The notes beneath the pieces were generated by a model. It had not been told where the DNA came from. It did no database searches and saw only the letters and a program-made list of their open reading frames with translations. 16,128 nt of DNA from positions 1 through 16,128 of the forward strand of contig JAOPUQ010000177.1 of NCBI GenBank assembly GCA_025963425.1, read 5' to 3'. Shown here piece by piece: positions 1 to 6,585 of this stretch (within the stretch, counting starts at the first letter, position 1; each line of letters begins with the position of its first letter). Origin of the DNA: Modestobacter sp. (lineage in GTDB: Bacteria > Actinomycetota > Actinomycetes > Mycobacteriales > Geodermatophilaceae). The translations under genes were made by a program, and so were the position numbers.

Positions 1-123
1 GCCCTGTCCCGCCTGGTCCGCCAGGTCCTGCCCCGGCTGTCGGTCATCTCCTACAACGAGGTGTCCCGCACGGCCCAGATCGAGTCCCTGGGAGTGGTGA
101 GCGGTGCCGTCGCAATCCGTTGA
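1..123 (+). CDS. flhA: FlhA, flagellar export-gate protein, C-terminal fragment (5' end outside window)
   Basis: The window opens inside a reading frame (frame 1) that ends in TGA at 121-123. The visible 40 residues contain LPRLSVISYNEV followed by a short beta-type tail (IESLGVVSGAVAIR). The 'vlSYNEi' segment near the end is characteristic of the cytoplasmic domain of FlhA, the export-gate subunit of the flagellar type III secretion system, which docks chaperone-substrate complexes at the membrane. The next gene starts inside the last codons of this one (20-base overlap) and is FlhF-like, matching the common flhA-flhF order. Only the C-terminus is visible, so the integrity of the rest cannot be judged. 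Identification rests on a short motif plus context. Confidence 0.82.
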   Translation, partial: ALSRLVRQVLPRLSVISYNEVSRTAQIESLGVVSGAVAIR

Positions 124-2848
124 GGCCGCCACGCGTGAGGAGGCCATCGCGGCCGCACGCGAGGAGTACGGGTCGTCAGTGAAGATCGTCGGCGTCCGCC
201 GGATCCGGTCCGGTGGGGTGATGGGCTTCTTCGCCAACGAGCGGTTCGTCGCCGAGGTGGACCTCACCGCGCCCCGCGCCGAGGAGCCCGCCCGCCGCCG
301 GTCGGATGCTGCCGGCGCCGGCAAGGACGCCGGACGTCGTGGCTCCCGGGCGCGGGCGGAGTCCGAGGACGACCGGATGGTCGAGCTCGCCGACCTGCTG
401 CGCCCGGCCTCCGGGGAGATGCCCCTGGGGCTCTACTCCTCCAGCGGGGTCGCGCAGGCCCCGGCGATCGAGGACCTCGTCGCCCAGCGCCGTCCCCGCA
501 CCGCCGCGCCGGCTGCCGTCCGGGCCGCCACGCCCGCCGACTCGCCCTGGGGGGCGACCCCCAGGCGCAGCACCGCGCCCGCCGAGTCACCGTGGGGCGC
601 GACCCCCAGGCGCAGCACCGCGCCCGCCGCCTCCCCGTGGGGGGAGACCCCGGCCCGCCCCGCTTCCCGGACGGCGGCTCCCGCTCCCCGTGCCCGGACC
701 GTCGCCGAGGCGCGCGCCGCTGCCCAGGCCGAGGCCGAGCCGTTCGCCCCCAAGCGCCACCGGCCGACGCTGGACGGCTTCGACGTGGCACCGGCACCGG
801 TCGCCGCCCCGGCCGCACCCGTCGTGCCCTCGCCCTTCACCGCGGCCCTGGCGCGGATGTCAGCGGACCGGGACGTGTCGGCAGCGGTGGACGAGGCCGT
901 CGAGCGCTCGGCCGAGCCGGCGCCCGTCGAGCCGGCGGTCCTGCGCCAGCCGCGGTTCGAGGACGAGGACGAGGTCGAGGTCGAGGTCGAGGTCGAGGTC
1001 GAGCCGTTCGTCGAGGAGCCCGTCGCCGTCCAGACCGTCGCCGAGGCACCCGTCGCCGAGCCGCAGGCCACCCCGGCCGCCGAGCCGGAGTGGACCGACG
1101 AGCCGATGGACCAGCGCGCCGTCCTGCAGTCGGCACTGAAGTCGGTGCTCACCGCGGCCGGCCCGGGTGCCGCCGACCCCGACGTCGAGCGCCTGCTCGA
1201 GGGCGTCCTGGAGCGGGTCCTCGCCGGGGACGCCACCGCGGCCGAGGACGACGACCTGACGGCCACCGGCCGACACCGCTTCCCGGAGTCGAGGACGTTC
1301 CTCGAGCCCGCGCACCCCGAGACGGAGCACCCGATCGCCCTAGACGCGACCACCGCCGACGAGACCGCCGGGCAGGAGGCACCGGTCGTCGGTGACCTGG
1401 CCGACGGCGACCTGTTCGACGAGGCGCAGTTCGACTCCTCGTCCGACTCCGTCGGGTCCGACGCCGCACTGTTCGACGACGACCTGTTCGACGACTCGCT
1501 GTTCGACACCGGGCTGTTCGGCACCGGCGTGCTCGTCGAGCCGGTGGAGGTCGGGCAGGTCGCCTTCGAGCAGGTTCCCGCGGCCGCCCAGAACACGGCC
1601 TCCGAGGGATGGGTCGAGGAGGCCCGCCGGGAGGAGGTCACGGTGCACGACATCTGCACGCCCGACGTCCACGCGCAGGACTTCCGCACGCAGGAGTTCC
1701 GCATGGACCTGCGGGCTCACGAGGTGCTCGCCCACCGGGAGCCGCTGGTCATGACTCCGTCGATGGCCGCCTGGCCGTCGATGGCGCGGACCGCGAGCGA
1801 CCCCGCGCCCATGCCGATGGACGCCACCATGATCCTGCCGCCGCTATCGCTGCTGCCCCCGCAGCGGATGCCCGCCATCGGCGGGCAGCCACCCCTGCTC
1901 AAGGGCCGCCCGGCCGTCCCGCCGCCGCGCCGGCCGCTGGACCCGGGTCCGAACACCGCCAGCCGCCCGGTCGCCGTCCGACCCGCGGTGCCGGCATCGG
2001 CCGGCCGGTCCGTCGAGGGCACCTCGCTGGACGTGACCGCCACGCACCGCGACCTGCGGCTGCCGCTCGGGCTGCCCGCGCCGGCACGCGAGGGCGAGGC
2101 CCGGCTGGCCACGGTGACCCGGCTGGTCCGGTCGACGTCGACCTCGACGGAGCTGACCTCCTTCGGCATCAGCCGGGACGACGAGCTGGTGGTCCGACTG
2201 CTGGCCCTGGGCCTGCCGGAGTTCCTGATCGCCCCCGGCTTCGCCGCCGACGCCGCCGTCCGGGGCACCTACGCCGCACTGACCCGCACCCTGGGTGAGC
2301 GGCTGCCCGCGCTGCCGGAGGTCCCGGCCGAGCCCGGCGACGTGCTGCTCGTGGTCGGCCCCGGCCCGGAGACCCTGGCGGCCGCGCGGTCGCTGGCCGT
2401 CTCGCTGCGGCTGGACCCCGCCCGGGTGCAGTGGGCCACGCCCAGCGACGCCGCCTACCTGGCGCCGGAGCACAGCCGGATCACCACGCTGGAGACCGCC
2501 GTCGAGCGCTCCGAGCACAGCGCGAGCGCCGGGTCGGTCACCATCGTCGCCGTCGACGCGCCGCTGCGCACCGGTGGCGGTGGCTGGCTCGCGCAGATGC
2601 TGTCGATCTGGACGCCGGTCGCGGTGTGGGGCGTCGTGGACGCCACCCGCAAGCTGGAGGACGTCGTCCCCTGGCTGGACGGGCTGCCCCGCCTGGACGC
2701 CGTCGTCGTCCAGGACACCGACTGCACCGCCGACCCCGCCGCCGTGCTCAGCCACGTGACCGCCCCGGTCGCGCGGGTCGACGGCTCCCGCGCCACCGCG
2801 CACCGCTGGGCCTCCCTGCTGTGCGAGCGCCTGGAGGAGATGCACTGA
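104..2848 (+). CDS. flhF: FlhF-like flagellar protein with long acidic linker and degenerate SRP-type GTPase domain
   Basis: The product has 914 residues, about twice the usual FlhF length. FlhF is an SRP-family GTPase that sets flagellar position and number. Residues 9-55 look like the FlhF N-terminal domain (ATREEAIAAAREEYG, then RIRSGGVMGFFANERFVAEV). Residues about 60-660 are a low-complexity Pro/Ala/Glu/Asp linker with a 45-bp tandem repeat, an EV run and LFDD-type repeats. Residues about 667-914 have the length and order of the N-G domain, but the P-loop is GPGPETLA (residues 752-759) instead of GxTGxGKTT, with no lysine, and the usual DTAG reads DAP near residue 818. GTP hydrolysis is therefore unlikely; a scaffold role is inference. 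The start is GTG at 104, with GGGAG about 9 bases upstream, overlapping flhA by 20 bases. The C-terminal frame runs to TGA with no frameshift, so it is a diverged gene rather than a broken one. Confidence 0.75.
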   Translation: MPSQSVEAATREEAIAAAREEYGSSVKIVGVRRIRSGGVMGFFANERFVAEVDLTAPRAEEPARRRSDAAGAGKDAGRRGSRARAESEDDRMVELADLLRPASGEMPLGLYSSSGVAQAPAIEDLVAQRRPRTAAPAAVRAATPADSPWGATPRRSTAPAESPWGATPRRSTAPAASPWGETPARPASRTAAPAPRARTVAEARAAAQAEAEPFAPKRHRPTLDGFDVAPAPVAAPAAPVVPSPFTAALARMSADRDVSAAVDEAVERSAEPAPVEPAVLRQPRFEDEDEVEVEVEVEVEPFVEEPVAVQTVAEAPVAEPQATPAAEPEWTDEPMDQRAVLQSALKSVLTAAGPGAADPDVERLLEGVLERVLAGDATAAEDDDLTATGRHRFPESRTFLEPAHPETEHPIALDATTADETAGQEAPVVGDLADGDLFDEAQFDSSSDSVGSDAALFDDDLFDDSLFDTGLFGTGVLVEPVEVGQVAFEQVPAAAQNTASEGWVEEARREEVTVHDICTPDVHAQDFRTQEFRMDLRAHEVLAHREPLVMTPSMAAWPSMARTASDPAPMPMDATMILPPLSLLPPQRMPAIGGQPPLLKGRPAVPPPRRPLDPGPNTASRPVAVRPAVPASAGRSVEGTSLDVTATHRDLRLPLGLPAPAREGEARLATVTRLVRSTSTSTELTSFGISRDDELVVRLLALGLPEFLIAPGFAADAAVRGTYAALTRTLGERLPALPEVPAEPGDVLLVVGPGPETLAAARSLAVSLRLDPARVQWATPSDAAYLAPEHSRITTLETAVERSEHSASAGSVTIVAVDAPLRTGGGGWLAQMLSIWTPVAVWGVVDATRKLEDVVPWLDGLPRLDAVVVQDTDCTADPAAVLSHVTAPVARVDGSRATAHRWASLLCERLEEMH
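539..655 (+). repeat. 45-bp in-frame tandem repeat inside the FlhF-like gene
   Basis: Two nearly identical 45-base units (539-583 and 584-628) and a partial third (from 629) encode SPWGATPRRSTAPA-type units, the third reading SPWGETPAR. The units differ at only a few bases, so the duplication looks recent or homogenised. The repeat length is a multiple of three, so copy-number change would lengthen or shorten the linker without shifting frame. Confidence 0.85.
959..1003 (+). repeat. Hexanucleotide microsatellite (GAGGAC)2(GAGGTC)5 coding for Glu-Asp/Glu-Val alternation
   Basis: Seven consecutive six-base units plus a final GAG encode EDEDEVEVEVEVEVE in the acidic linker of the FlhF-like protein. 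The run is exact at the DNA level. Because the unit is six bases, slippage keeps the frame and changes only linker length and charge. Confidence 0.9.
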
Positions 2849-2870
2849 TGCGTGCCGGCGGCGAGGTCCG

Positions 2871-3131
2871 GTGAGCCCCTTTCGCTGGGACGTGGTGATC
2901 TGCGGTTTCGTGCTCGCCGTGCCGGTGCTCCTGCTCGGGCTGCGGGGGGACCTCACTGCCGACGAGGTGGCCACCCGGTTGGTCTGGTGCCTGGGTGCCG
3001 GCTGGGCCGCGGTCGCCCTGGTCCGCTTCGCCAGCGCCCCCCGGCCGCCGGCCCAGCGGTCGGACCGGGGTCCGGCGGCCCGGGTGGAGCCGGCCGAGCG
3101 CCCGGCCGACGGGGAGCCCGCCACCCCCTGA
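2871..3131 (+). CDS. Small two-helix membrane protein at the end of the flagellar operon
   Basis: An 86-residue protein of unrecognised family. Residues about 7-24 (VVICGFVLAVPVLLLG) and about 36-55 (RLVWCLGAGWAAVALVRF) are hydrophobic enough to be two transmembrane helices. The remainder (about 57-86) is a Pro/Arg/Glu-rich, probably cytoplasmic tail. The GTG start lies 23 bases after the FlhF-like stop. An 8-codon ORF (2848-2874) overlaps the FlhF stop (TGATG) and this start (GTGA), so coupled translation along the flagellar transcript is plausible. No enzymatic motif is visible. A flagellar-assembly accessory role is inferred from position only. An inverted-repeat element follows 20 bases after the stop, suggesting this is the last gene of the operon. 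Confidence 0.6.
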   Translation: MSPFRWDVVICGFVLAVPVLLLGLRGDLTADEVATRLVWCLGAGWAAVALVRFASAPRPPAQRSDRGPAARVEPAERPADGEPATP

Positions 3132-3150
3132 GCTCGCGCATCGCCCGCAC

Positions 3151-3220
3151 GCTGTTGCGGTGTTCCTCCCGCTCTTGCGGTGCTGCACGACCGCAACAGC
3201 AGCGGGAACACCGCAAGAGT
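3151..3220. repeat. Four-arm inverted-repeat element, left copy; possible terminator of the flagellar operon
   Basis: Four copies of a TTGCGGT core lie in 70 bases, two in each orientation. The perfect pairings visible are GCTGTTGCGGT (3151-3161) with ACCGCAACAGC (3190-3200), CTCTTGCGGTG (3172-3182) with CACCGCAAGAG (3209-3219), and alternatively TTGCGGTGTTCC (3155-3166) with GGAACACCGCAA (3205-3216). The first two cross each other; the third is nested around a 7-bp inner hairpin (3175-3181/3190-3196). A related copy lies at 4222-4297, beyond the next gene. There is no T-tract. It could act as a terminator, a REP-like element, or an end of a repeat-bounded module. Confidence 0.75.
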
Positions 3221-3296
3221 GCCGAGCCCAGGCCGCTGTCCACAGGCTGGCCCGCTCCGGCGCCCGGCTGTCCCGCCGGTCGACCAGGCTCATGGG

Positions 3297-4220
3297 GTGC
3301 CCCGGCCAGTCCTGCCCCGCGTCATCCTCCGCTCCGTCGTGCTGACCCAGGGCCTCGACGACGGCGAGCTCGCCCGCCTCGTCCGCCGCCGGCAGCTCCT
3401 TCGGCTGCAACGCGGCGCCTACCTCCAGGAAGATCCCGACACCGCCGAGACACGGCATCGGGCGGTCGTGGTGGCCACGGTCGCGGGGCTGCGCCGCGAG
3501 GGCGTGGTCAGCCACAGCTCCGCAGCCGCGCTGCACGGCCTGCCGCTCTTCCGCGTCCCGCTCGGCCGGGTCCACCTCCTCCGCACGCCGCCGGCCTCCG
3601 GCAGTGGCAGCGCCCGGGTGCACCTGCACGTCGCCCGGCTGGTGCCGGAGGAGACCACGTTCCTCGACGGCGTGGCGCTCACCGACGTGACCAGGACGGT
3701 CGTGGACCTCGCACGCTCCGTGCCGTTCGAGTGCGCCGTCGTCGCCGCCGACGCCGCCCTCGCCCGCGGTGACACCTCGCCTGCTCTGCTCGCCTCGTGC
3801 CTGGGTCGGATGGGCAGCATCCCCGGTTGCCGGGCCGCGGCGCGGGTGCTCGCATTCGCCGACGGCCGCAGCGAGAGCGTCGGGGAGAGTCGCAGCCGGG
3901 TCCTGTTCCAGCGGATCGGCGTCCCGGCCCCCGACCTCCAGGTGCGGGTCCGGCGTCGGGACGGGTCCACGATCGGACGGTCGGACTTCGGCTGGGTGGG
4001 ACCACGGACGCTCGGGGAGTTCGACGGGCGGGTGAAGTACGGGCGGCTGCTGCGGACGGGAGAGTCCGCGGGTGACGCCGTCTACCGGGAGAAGCTGCGC
4101 GAGGACGAGATGCGCGACGCCGCATGGCAGATGGCGCGCTGGACCTGGCCCGAACTCGACACACCGGCAGTGATCGGCGACCGACTGGAGCGTGCCTTTG
4201 CCCGAGGGGGCCGGCGCTGA
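3297..4220 (+). CDS. DUF559/AbiEi-type protein: antitoxin-like winged helix fused to a PD-(D/E)XK-like domain
   Basis: The product has 307 residues from GTG 3297, which gives the typical family beginning PRVILRSVVLTQGLDDGELARLVRRRQLLRLQRGAYL. This N-terminal part resembles the AbiEi antitoxin winged-helix segment, followed by a SHSSAAALHGLPL core. The C-terminal third has a Vsr/DUF559-like pattern: E197, then D230 in DFGW, then GEFDGRVKYGR (E241, D243, K247), then a charged helix REKLREDEMRD. These are candidate nuclease residues, but activity is not established. Families of this type are abundant in actinobacteria and usually stand alone. No AbiEii-like toxin is adjacent. Upstream in-frame starts exist (to 3180), but they would encode the inverted repeat, so they are unlikely. 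GTG 3339 is a shorter alternative. Both flanks carry the same repeat family, and the gene converges on phoH2. Confidence 0.72.
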   Translation: MPRPVLPRVILRSVVLTQGLDDGELARLVRRRQLLRLQRGAYLQEDPDTAETRHRAVVVATVAGLRREGVVSHSSAAALHGLPLFRVPLGRVHLLRTPPASGSGSARVHLHVARLVPEETTFLDGVALTDVTRTVVDLARSVPFECAVVAADAALARGDTSPALLASCLGRMGSIPGCRAAARVLAFADGRSESVGESRSRVLFQRIGVPAPDLQVRVRRRDGSTIGRSDFGWVGPRTLGEFDGRVKYGRLLRTGESAGDAVYREKLREDEMRDAAWQMARWTWPELDTPAVIGDRLERAFARGGRR

Positions 4221-4221
4221 C

Positions 4222-4297
4222 CCCGCTCGTGCGGTCTCCTCCCTCCTCGTGCGGTGCTGCAGCACCGCAAAGCCGGCAGGAACCCCGCAAGAGCGGG
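4222..4297. repeat. Inverted-repeat element, right copy; likely bidirectional terminator between convergent genes
   Basis: This has the same architecture as the element at 3151-3220 and aligns with it along its whole length. The centre is a perfect 20-base palindrome, TGCGGTGCTGCAGCACCGCA (4250-4269). The outer arms CCCGCTCGTGCGG (4222-4234) and CCGCAAGAGCGGG (4285-4297) pair with one mismatch. It fills the gap between the stop of the DUF559-type gene (4220) and the stop of phoH2 (4309, minus strand), a natural place for a two-way terminator. Confidence 0.75.
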
Positions 4298-4308
4298 ATG
4301 ACGGCGCC

Positions 4309-5604
4309 TCAGAGCGGGAGGTCCTCCAGCATCTCGGTGACCAGAGCGGCGATCGGCGAGCGCTCCGACCGGGTCAAGGTCACATGAGCGAACAGGGGAT
4401 GTCCCTTCAGGGCCTCGATCACGGCGGTGACGCCGTCGTGCCGGCCGACCCGCAGGTTGTCCCGCTGCGCGACGTCATGGGTGAGGACGACGCGGGAGTT
4501 GGTGCCCAACCGCGACAGCACGGTCAGCAGCACCCCGCGCTCGAGGGACTGCGCCTCGTCGACGATGACGAACGAGTCGTGCAGCGAACGCCCGCGGATG
4601 TGGGTCAGCGGCAGCACCTCGATCAGCCCGCGGCCGATGACCTCGTCGAGCACGGCCGGGGAGACCAGCGCCCCGAGGGTGTCGAACACCGCCTGGGCCC
4701 AGGGCGCCATCTTCTCGCCCTCGCTGCCGGGCAGGTAGCCCAGCTCCTGGCCACCGACGGCGTACAGCGGGCGGAAGATGACCACCTTCTTGTGCGCCCG
4801 CCGCTCCATCACCGTCTCCAGCCCGGCGCACAGCGCGAGCGCGGACTTGCCGGTGCCGGCCCGCCCGCCCATCGACACGATGCCGATCTCGGGATCCAGC
4901 AGCAGCTCCAACGCGATCCGCTGCTCGGCCGAGCGCCCGTGCAGCCCGAAGGCATCGCGGTCGCCGCGCACCAGCCGCACCTGCTTGTCGGGCATGACCC
5001 GCCCTAGCGCCGACCCGCGGGAGGTCAGCAGCACCAGCCCGGTGTGGGTGGGCAGCTCCGCGGCGGCGGGGAGGAACACCGACCCGGACTCGTAGAGGGC
5101 GTCGATCTCCTCCTCGTCCAGGGACAGCTCGCGCATCCCGGTCCAGCCGGTCTCGACCGCACCGAACCCGCGGTACTCGTCGGTGGCCAGCCCCACCGCC
5201 GCGGCCTTGACCCGCAGCGGGACGTCCTTGGTGACCAGGCAGACGTCCTTGCCCTCGGCGCGCAGGTTGAGCGCCACGACCATGATCCGGCTGTCGTTGC
5301 TGTCGTTGCGGAAGCCGGCCGGCAGCACCGAGGCGTCGCTGTGGTTCAGCTCGACGTGCAGGGTGCTGCCCTGGTCACCGACCGGGATCGGTGCATCGAG
5401 CCGCCCGTGTTCGACCCGCAGGTCGTCGAGCATGCGCAGCGTCTGTCGGGCGAACCACCCGAGCTCGGGGTGGTCGCGCTTGTCCTCGAGCTCCCCGATG
5501 ACGACCAGGGGGAGCACCAGGTCGCTGTCCGCGAAGCGCAGCAGGGCACCCGGGTCGGAGAGCAGGACGGAGGTGTCGAGGACATACGTGCGGCGAGTGG
5601 TCAC
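4309..5604 (-). CDS. phoH2: PhoH2: PIN ribonuclease domain fused to PhoH-type ATPase
   Basis: The product has 431 residues. Residues 7-140 form a PIN domain (YVLDTSVLLSD with D10, IGELEDKR with E38, then DSNDSRI near 104 and VTKD near 127 as acidic metal-site candidates). Residues about 225-431 form the PhoH ATPase: Walker A GGRAGTGKS (246-254), FRPLY near 277, Walker B FVIVDEAQ (345-352). The length and order match the mycobacterial PhoH2 (Rv1095) type, described as an ATP-dependent RNA-unwinding and cleaving enzyme; the function here is by family. The GTG start has GGGAG 7 bases upstream. The stop of a 61-codon basic ORF (5601-5786) overlaps it by 4 bp (GTGA); in mycobacteria an upstream small gene (phoAT) is reported as antitoxin partner. 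The gene is otherwise intact. Confidence 0.93.
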   Translation of the reverse strand: MTTRRTYVLDTSVLLSDPGALLRFADSDLVLPLVVIGELEDKRDHPELGWFARQTLRMLDDLRVEHGRLDAPIPVGDQGSTLHVELNHSDASVLPAGFRNDSNDSRIMVVALNLRAEGKDVCLVTKDVPLRVKAAAVGLATDEYRGFGAVETGWTGMRELSLDEEEIDALYESGSVFLPAAAELPTHTGLVLLTSRGSALGRVMPDKQVRLVRGDRDAFGLHGRSAEQRIALELLLDPEIGIVSMGGRAGTGKSALALCAGLETVMERRAHKKVVIFRPLYAVGGQELGYLPGSEGEKMAPWAQAVFDTLGALVSPAVLDEVIGRGLIEVLPLTHIRGRSLHDSFVIVDEAQSLERGVLLTVLSRLGTNSRVVLTHDVAQRDNLRVGRHDGVTAVIEALKGHPLFAHVTLTRSERSPIAALVTEMLEDLPL

Positions 5605-5786
5605 GAGTCGACTCCCGTGGGGCGCACAGCGCGCCCCGGCTCGAGGGTGGCCGGGTCCCGGCGCAGGGGCCAGGACGCAGCCCCTCTGGTCGACGAACTG
5701 AGTCGCACCAACCGGGCCTCCCGTGGACGACGAGGTGGAACTCGTCCTCCACCGCGGACGCTAGGCCTCACCACCGACGAAAGCAC
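5601..5786 (-). CDS. Small Arg-rich ORF overlapping the phoH2 start; possible PhoAT-like leader gene
   Basis: A 61-codon minus-strand ORF starts at GTG 5786 (GTG 5774 or 5771 are alternatives) and ends in TGA sharing four bases with the phoH2 GTG. The peptide is basic and low in complexity (RPSVRGGGRVPPRRPREARL), with no recognised domain and no clear Shine-Dalgarno site. The reasons to list it are the exact GTGA overlap, common in coupled gene pairs, and the known existence of a small upstream partner for mycobacterial phoH2. A chance ORF in GC-rich DNA is a serious alternative. I did not see similarity to PhoAT by eye. Confidence 0.22.
   Translation of the reverse strand: MLSSVVRPSVRGGGRVPPRRPREARLVRLSSSTRGAASWPLRRDPATLEPGRAVRPTGVDS
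5723..5752. promoter_or_regulatory. Hairpin in the phoH2 upstream region
   Basis: GTGGACGACGAG (5723-5734) and CTCGTCCTCCAC (5741-5752) form a 12-bp stem with one mismatch and a six-base loop. It lies about 120 bases upstream of phoH2 on its coding strand, inside the small overlapping ORF. There is no T-tract. It may be a leader structure, a weak terminator for the upstream drrAB genes, or fortuitous. Confidence 0.35.
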
Positions 5787-5790
5787 GCAC

Positions 5791-5810
5791 GTGACACGCC
5801 ATCGTGTGAC
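5791..5810 (-). terminator. Weak stem-loop just after drrB
   Basis: GTCACACG and CGTGTCAC (minus strand) enclose an ATGG loop, with 7 of 8 pairs formed, 16 bases past the drrB stop codon. No T-run follows, so termination is only a possibility. Confidence 0.3.
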
Positions 5811-5826
5811 GGGTGAGAACAGTTCT

Positions 5827-6585
5827 TCAGCTGGACTCCTGCCGGAAACGTCGCACCCCGAACAACCAGCCCAGCACGCCCATCGCGACGGTGAGCCCGG
5901 CGCCCCACCAGGCGGTGCTGCTGCCGTAGTCGCCGTCGAAGAAGGCCCGCGCCCCGGAGACCACGTGCTTGAGCGGGTTGATGTCGCTGAGGACCTGCAG
6001 CCAGCCCGGGGCCAGCGTCATCGGCAGCAGGATCCCCGACAGCAGCAGCACCGGCAGGACGACGGCGTTCAGCAACGGGGCGAAGGCGTCCTCGCTCTTC
6101 AGCGTGAGCGCCAGCGCGTAGGACACCGACGCGAACGCCGCGCCCAGCAGGGCGATCACCACCAGCGTGAGGACGACGCCGAGCACCGGTGCGCGCAGCC
6201 CCAGCGGGATGGAGACCAGCACCAGCAGCGTGCCCTGCACCAGCAGCACGATGACGTCGCGCAGCACCCGCCCCAGCAGCAGCGCCGTCCGGCTGGCCGG
6301 GGTGACCCGCTGGCTCTCGATGACCCCGGCGCGGTACTCGGCGATCAGCCCGAACCCGACGAACAGCGCGCCGAAGATGCCGAGTTGGACGAGAATCCCC
6401 GGGACGAACAGCTGGTAGGCGTTGCCCGAGCCGAGCTGGCCCGACAGCGGCTCGAGCAGCGGCCCGAACAGCACGATGTAGAGGATCGGCTGCAGCAGGC
6501 TGATGACCAGCCAGGCCGGGTTGCGCAGCGACATCCGCATGGCGCGGGCGAAGACGGTGTAGGTGTCGCGGGCCAGCGTGCTCAT
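5827..6585 (-). CDS. drrB: ABC-2 type transporter permease, DrrB family
   Basis: A 252-residue integral membrane protein with about six hydrophobic segments (near residues 25-43, 57-80, 105-130, 135-160, 170-190 and 225-245). The early amphipathic segment and the conserved-style stretch ESQRVTPASRTALLLGRVLRD (starting near residue 90) are typical of ABC-2 permeases of daunorubicin-resistance-type exporters. Its ATG overlaps the ATPase stop by 4 bases (ATGA), with AGGAGG 7 bases upstream, so the two subunits are translationally coupled. It would form the membrane pore with the neighbouring ATPase at the plasma membrane. The substrate (drug, lipid or polyketide) cannot be read from the sequence; the symbol denotes the family only. 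Confidence 0.88.
   Translation of the reverse strand: MSTLARDTYTVFARAMRMSLRNPAWLVISLLQPILYIVLFGPLLEPLSGQLGSGNAYQLFVPGILVQLGIFGALFVGFGLIAEYRAGVIESQRVTPASRTALLLGRVLRDVIVLLVQGTLLVLVSIPLGLRAPVLGVVLTLVVIALLGAAFASVSYALALTLKSEDAFAPLLNAVVLPVLLLSGILLPMTLAPGWLQVLSDINPLKHVVSGARAFFDGDYGSSTAWWGAGLTVAMGVLGWLFGVRRFRQESS

Noticed and set aside
433..1704. Long antisense open frame (423 codons) opposite the FlhF-like gene
   Set aside because: Its Ser/Thr/Ala-rich product is the mirror of the GC-rich repetitive coding strand; it has no motif or ribosome site.
2848..2874. Eight-codon ORF as a coding gene
   Set aside because: Too short to be called a gene; kept only as a possible coupling device in the findings.
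3236..3244. CTGTCCACA, one mismatch from a DnaA box
   Set aside because: A single isolated site with no cluster, AT-rich region or replication gene nearby.
1844..4265. Two long overlapping minus-strand frames (1844-3211 and 2748-4265)
   Set aside because: They run antisense through flhF, two intergenic repeats and the DUF559 gene; their composition is arginine/glycine-rich shadow sequence.
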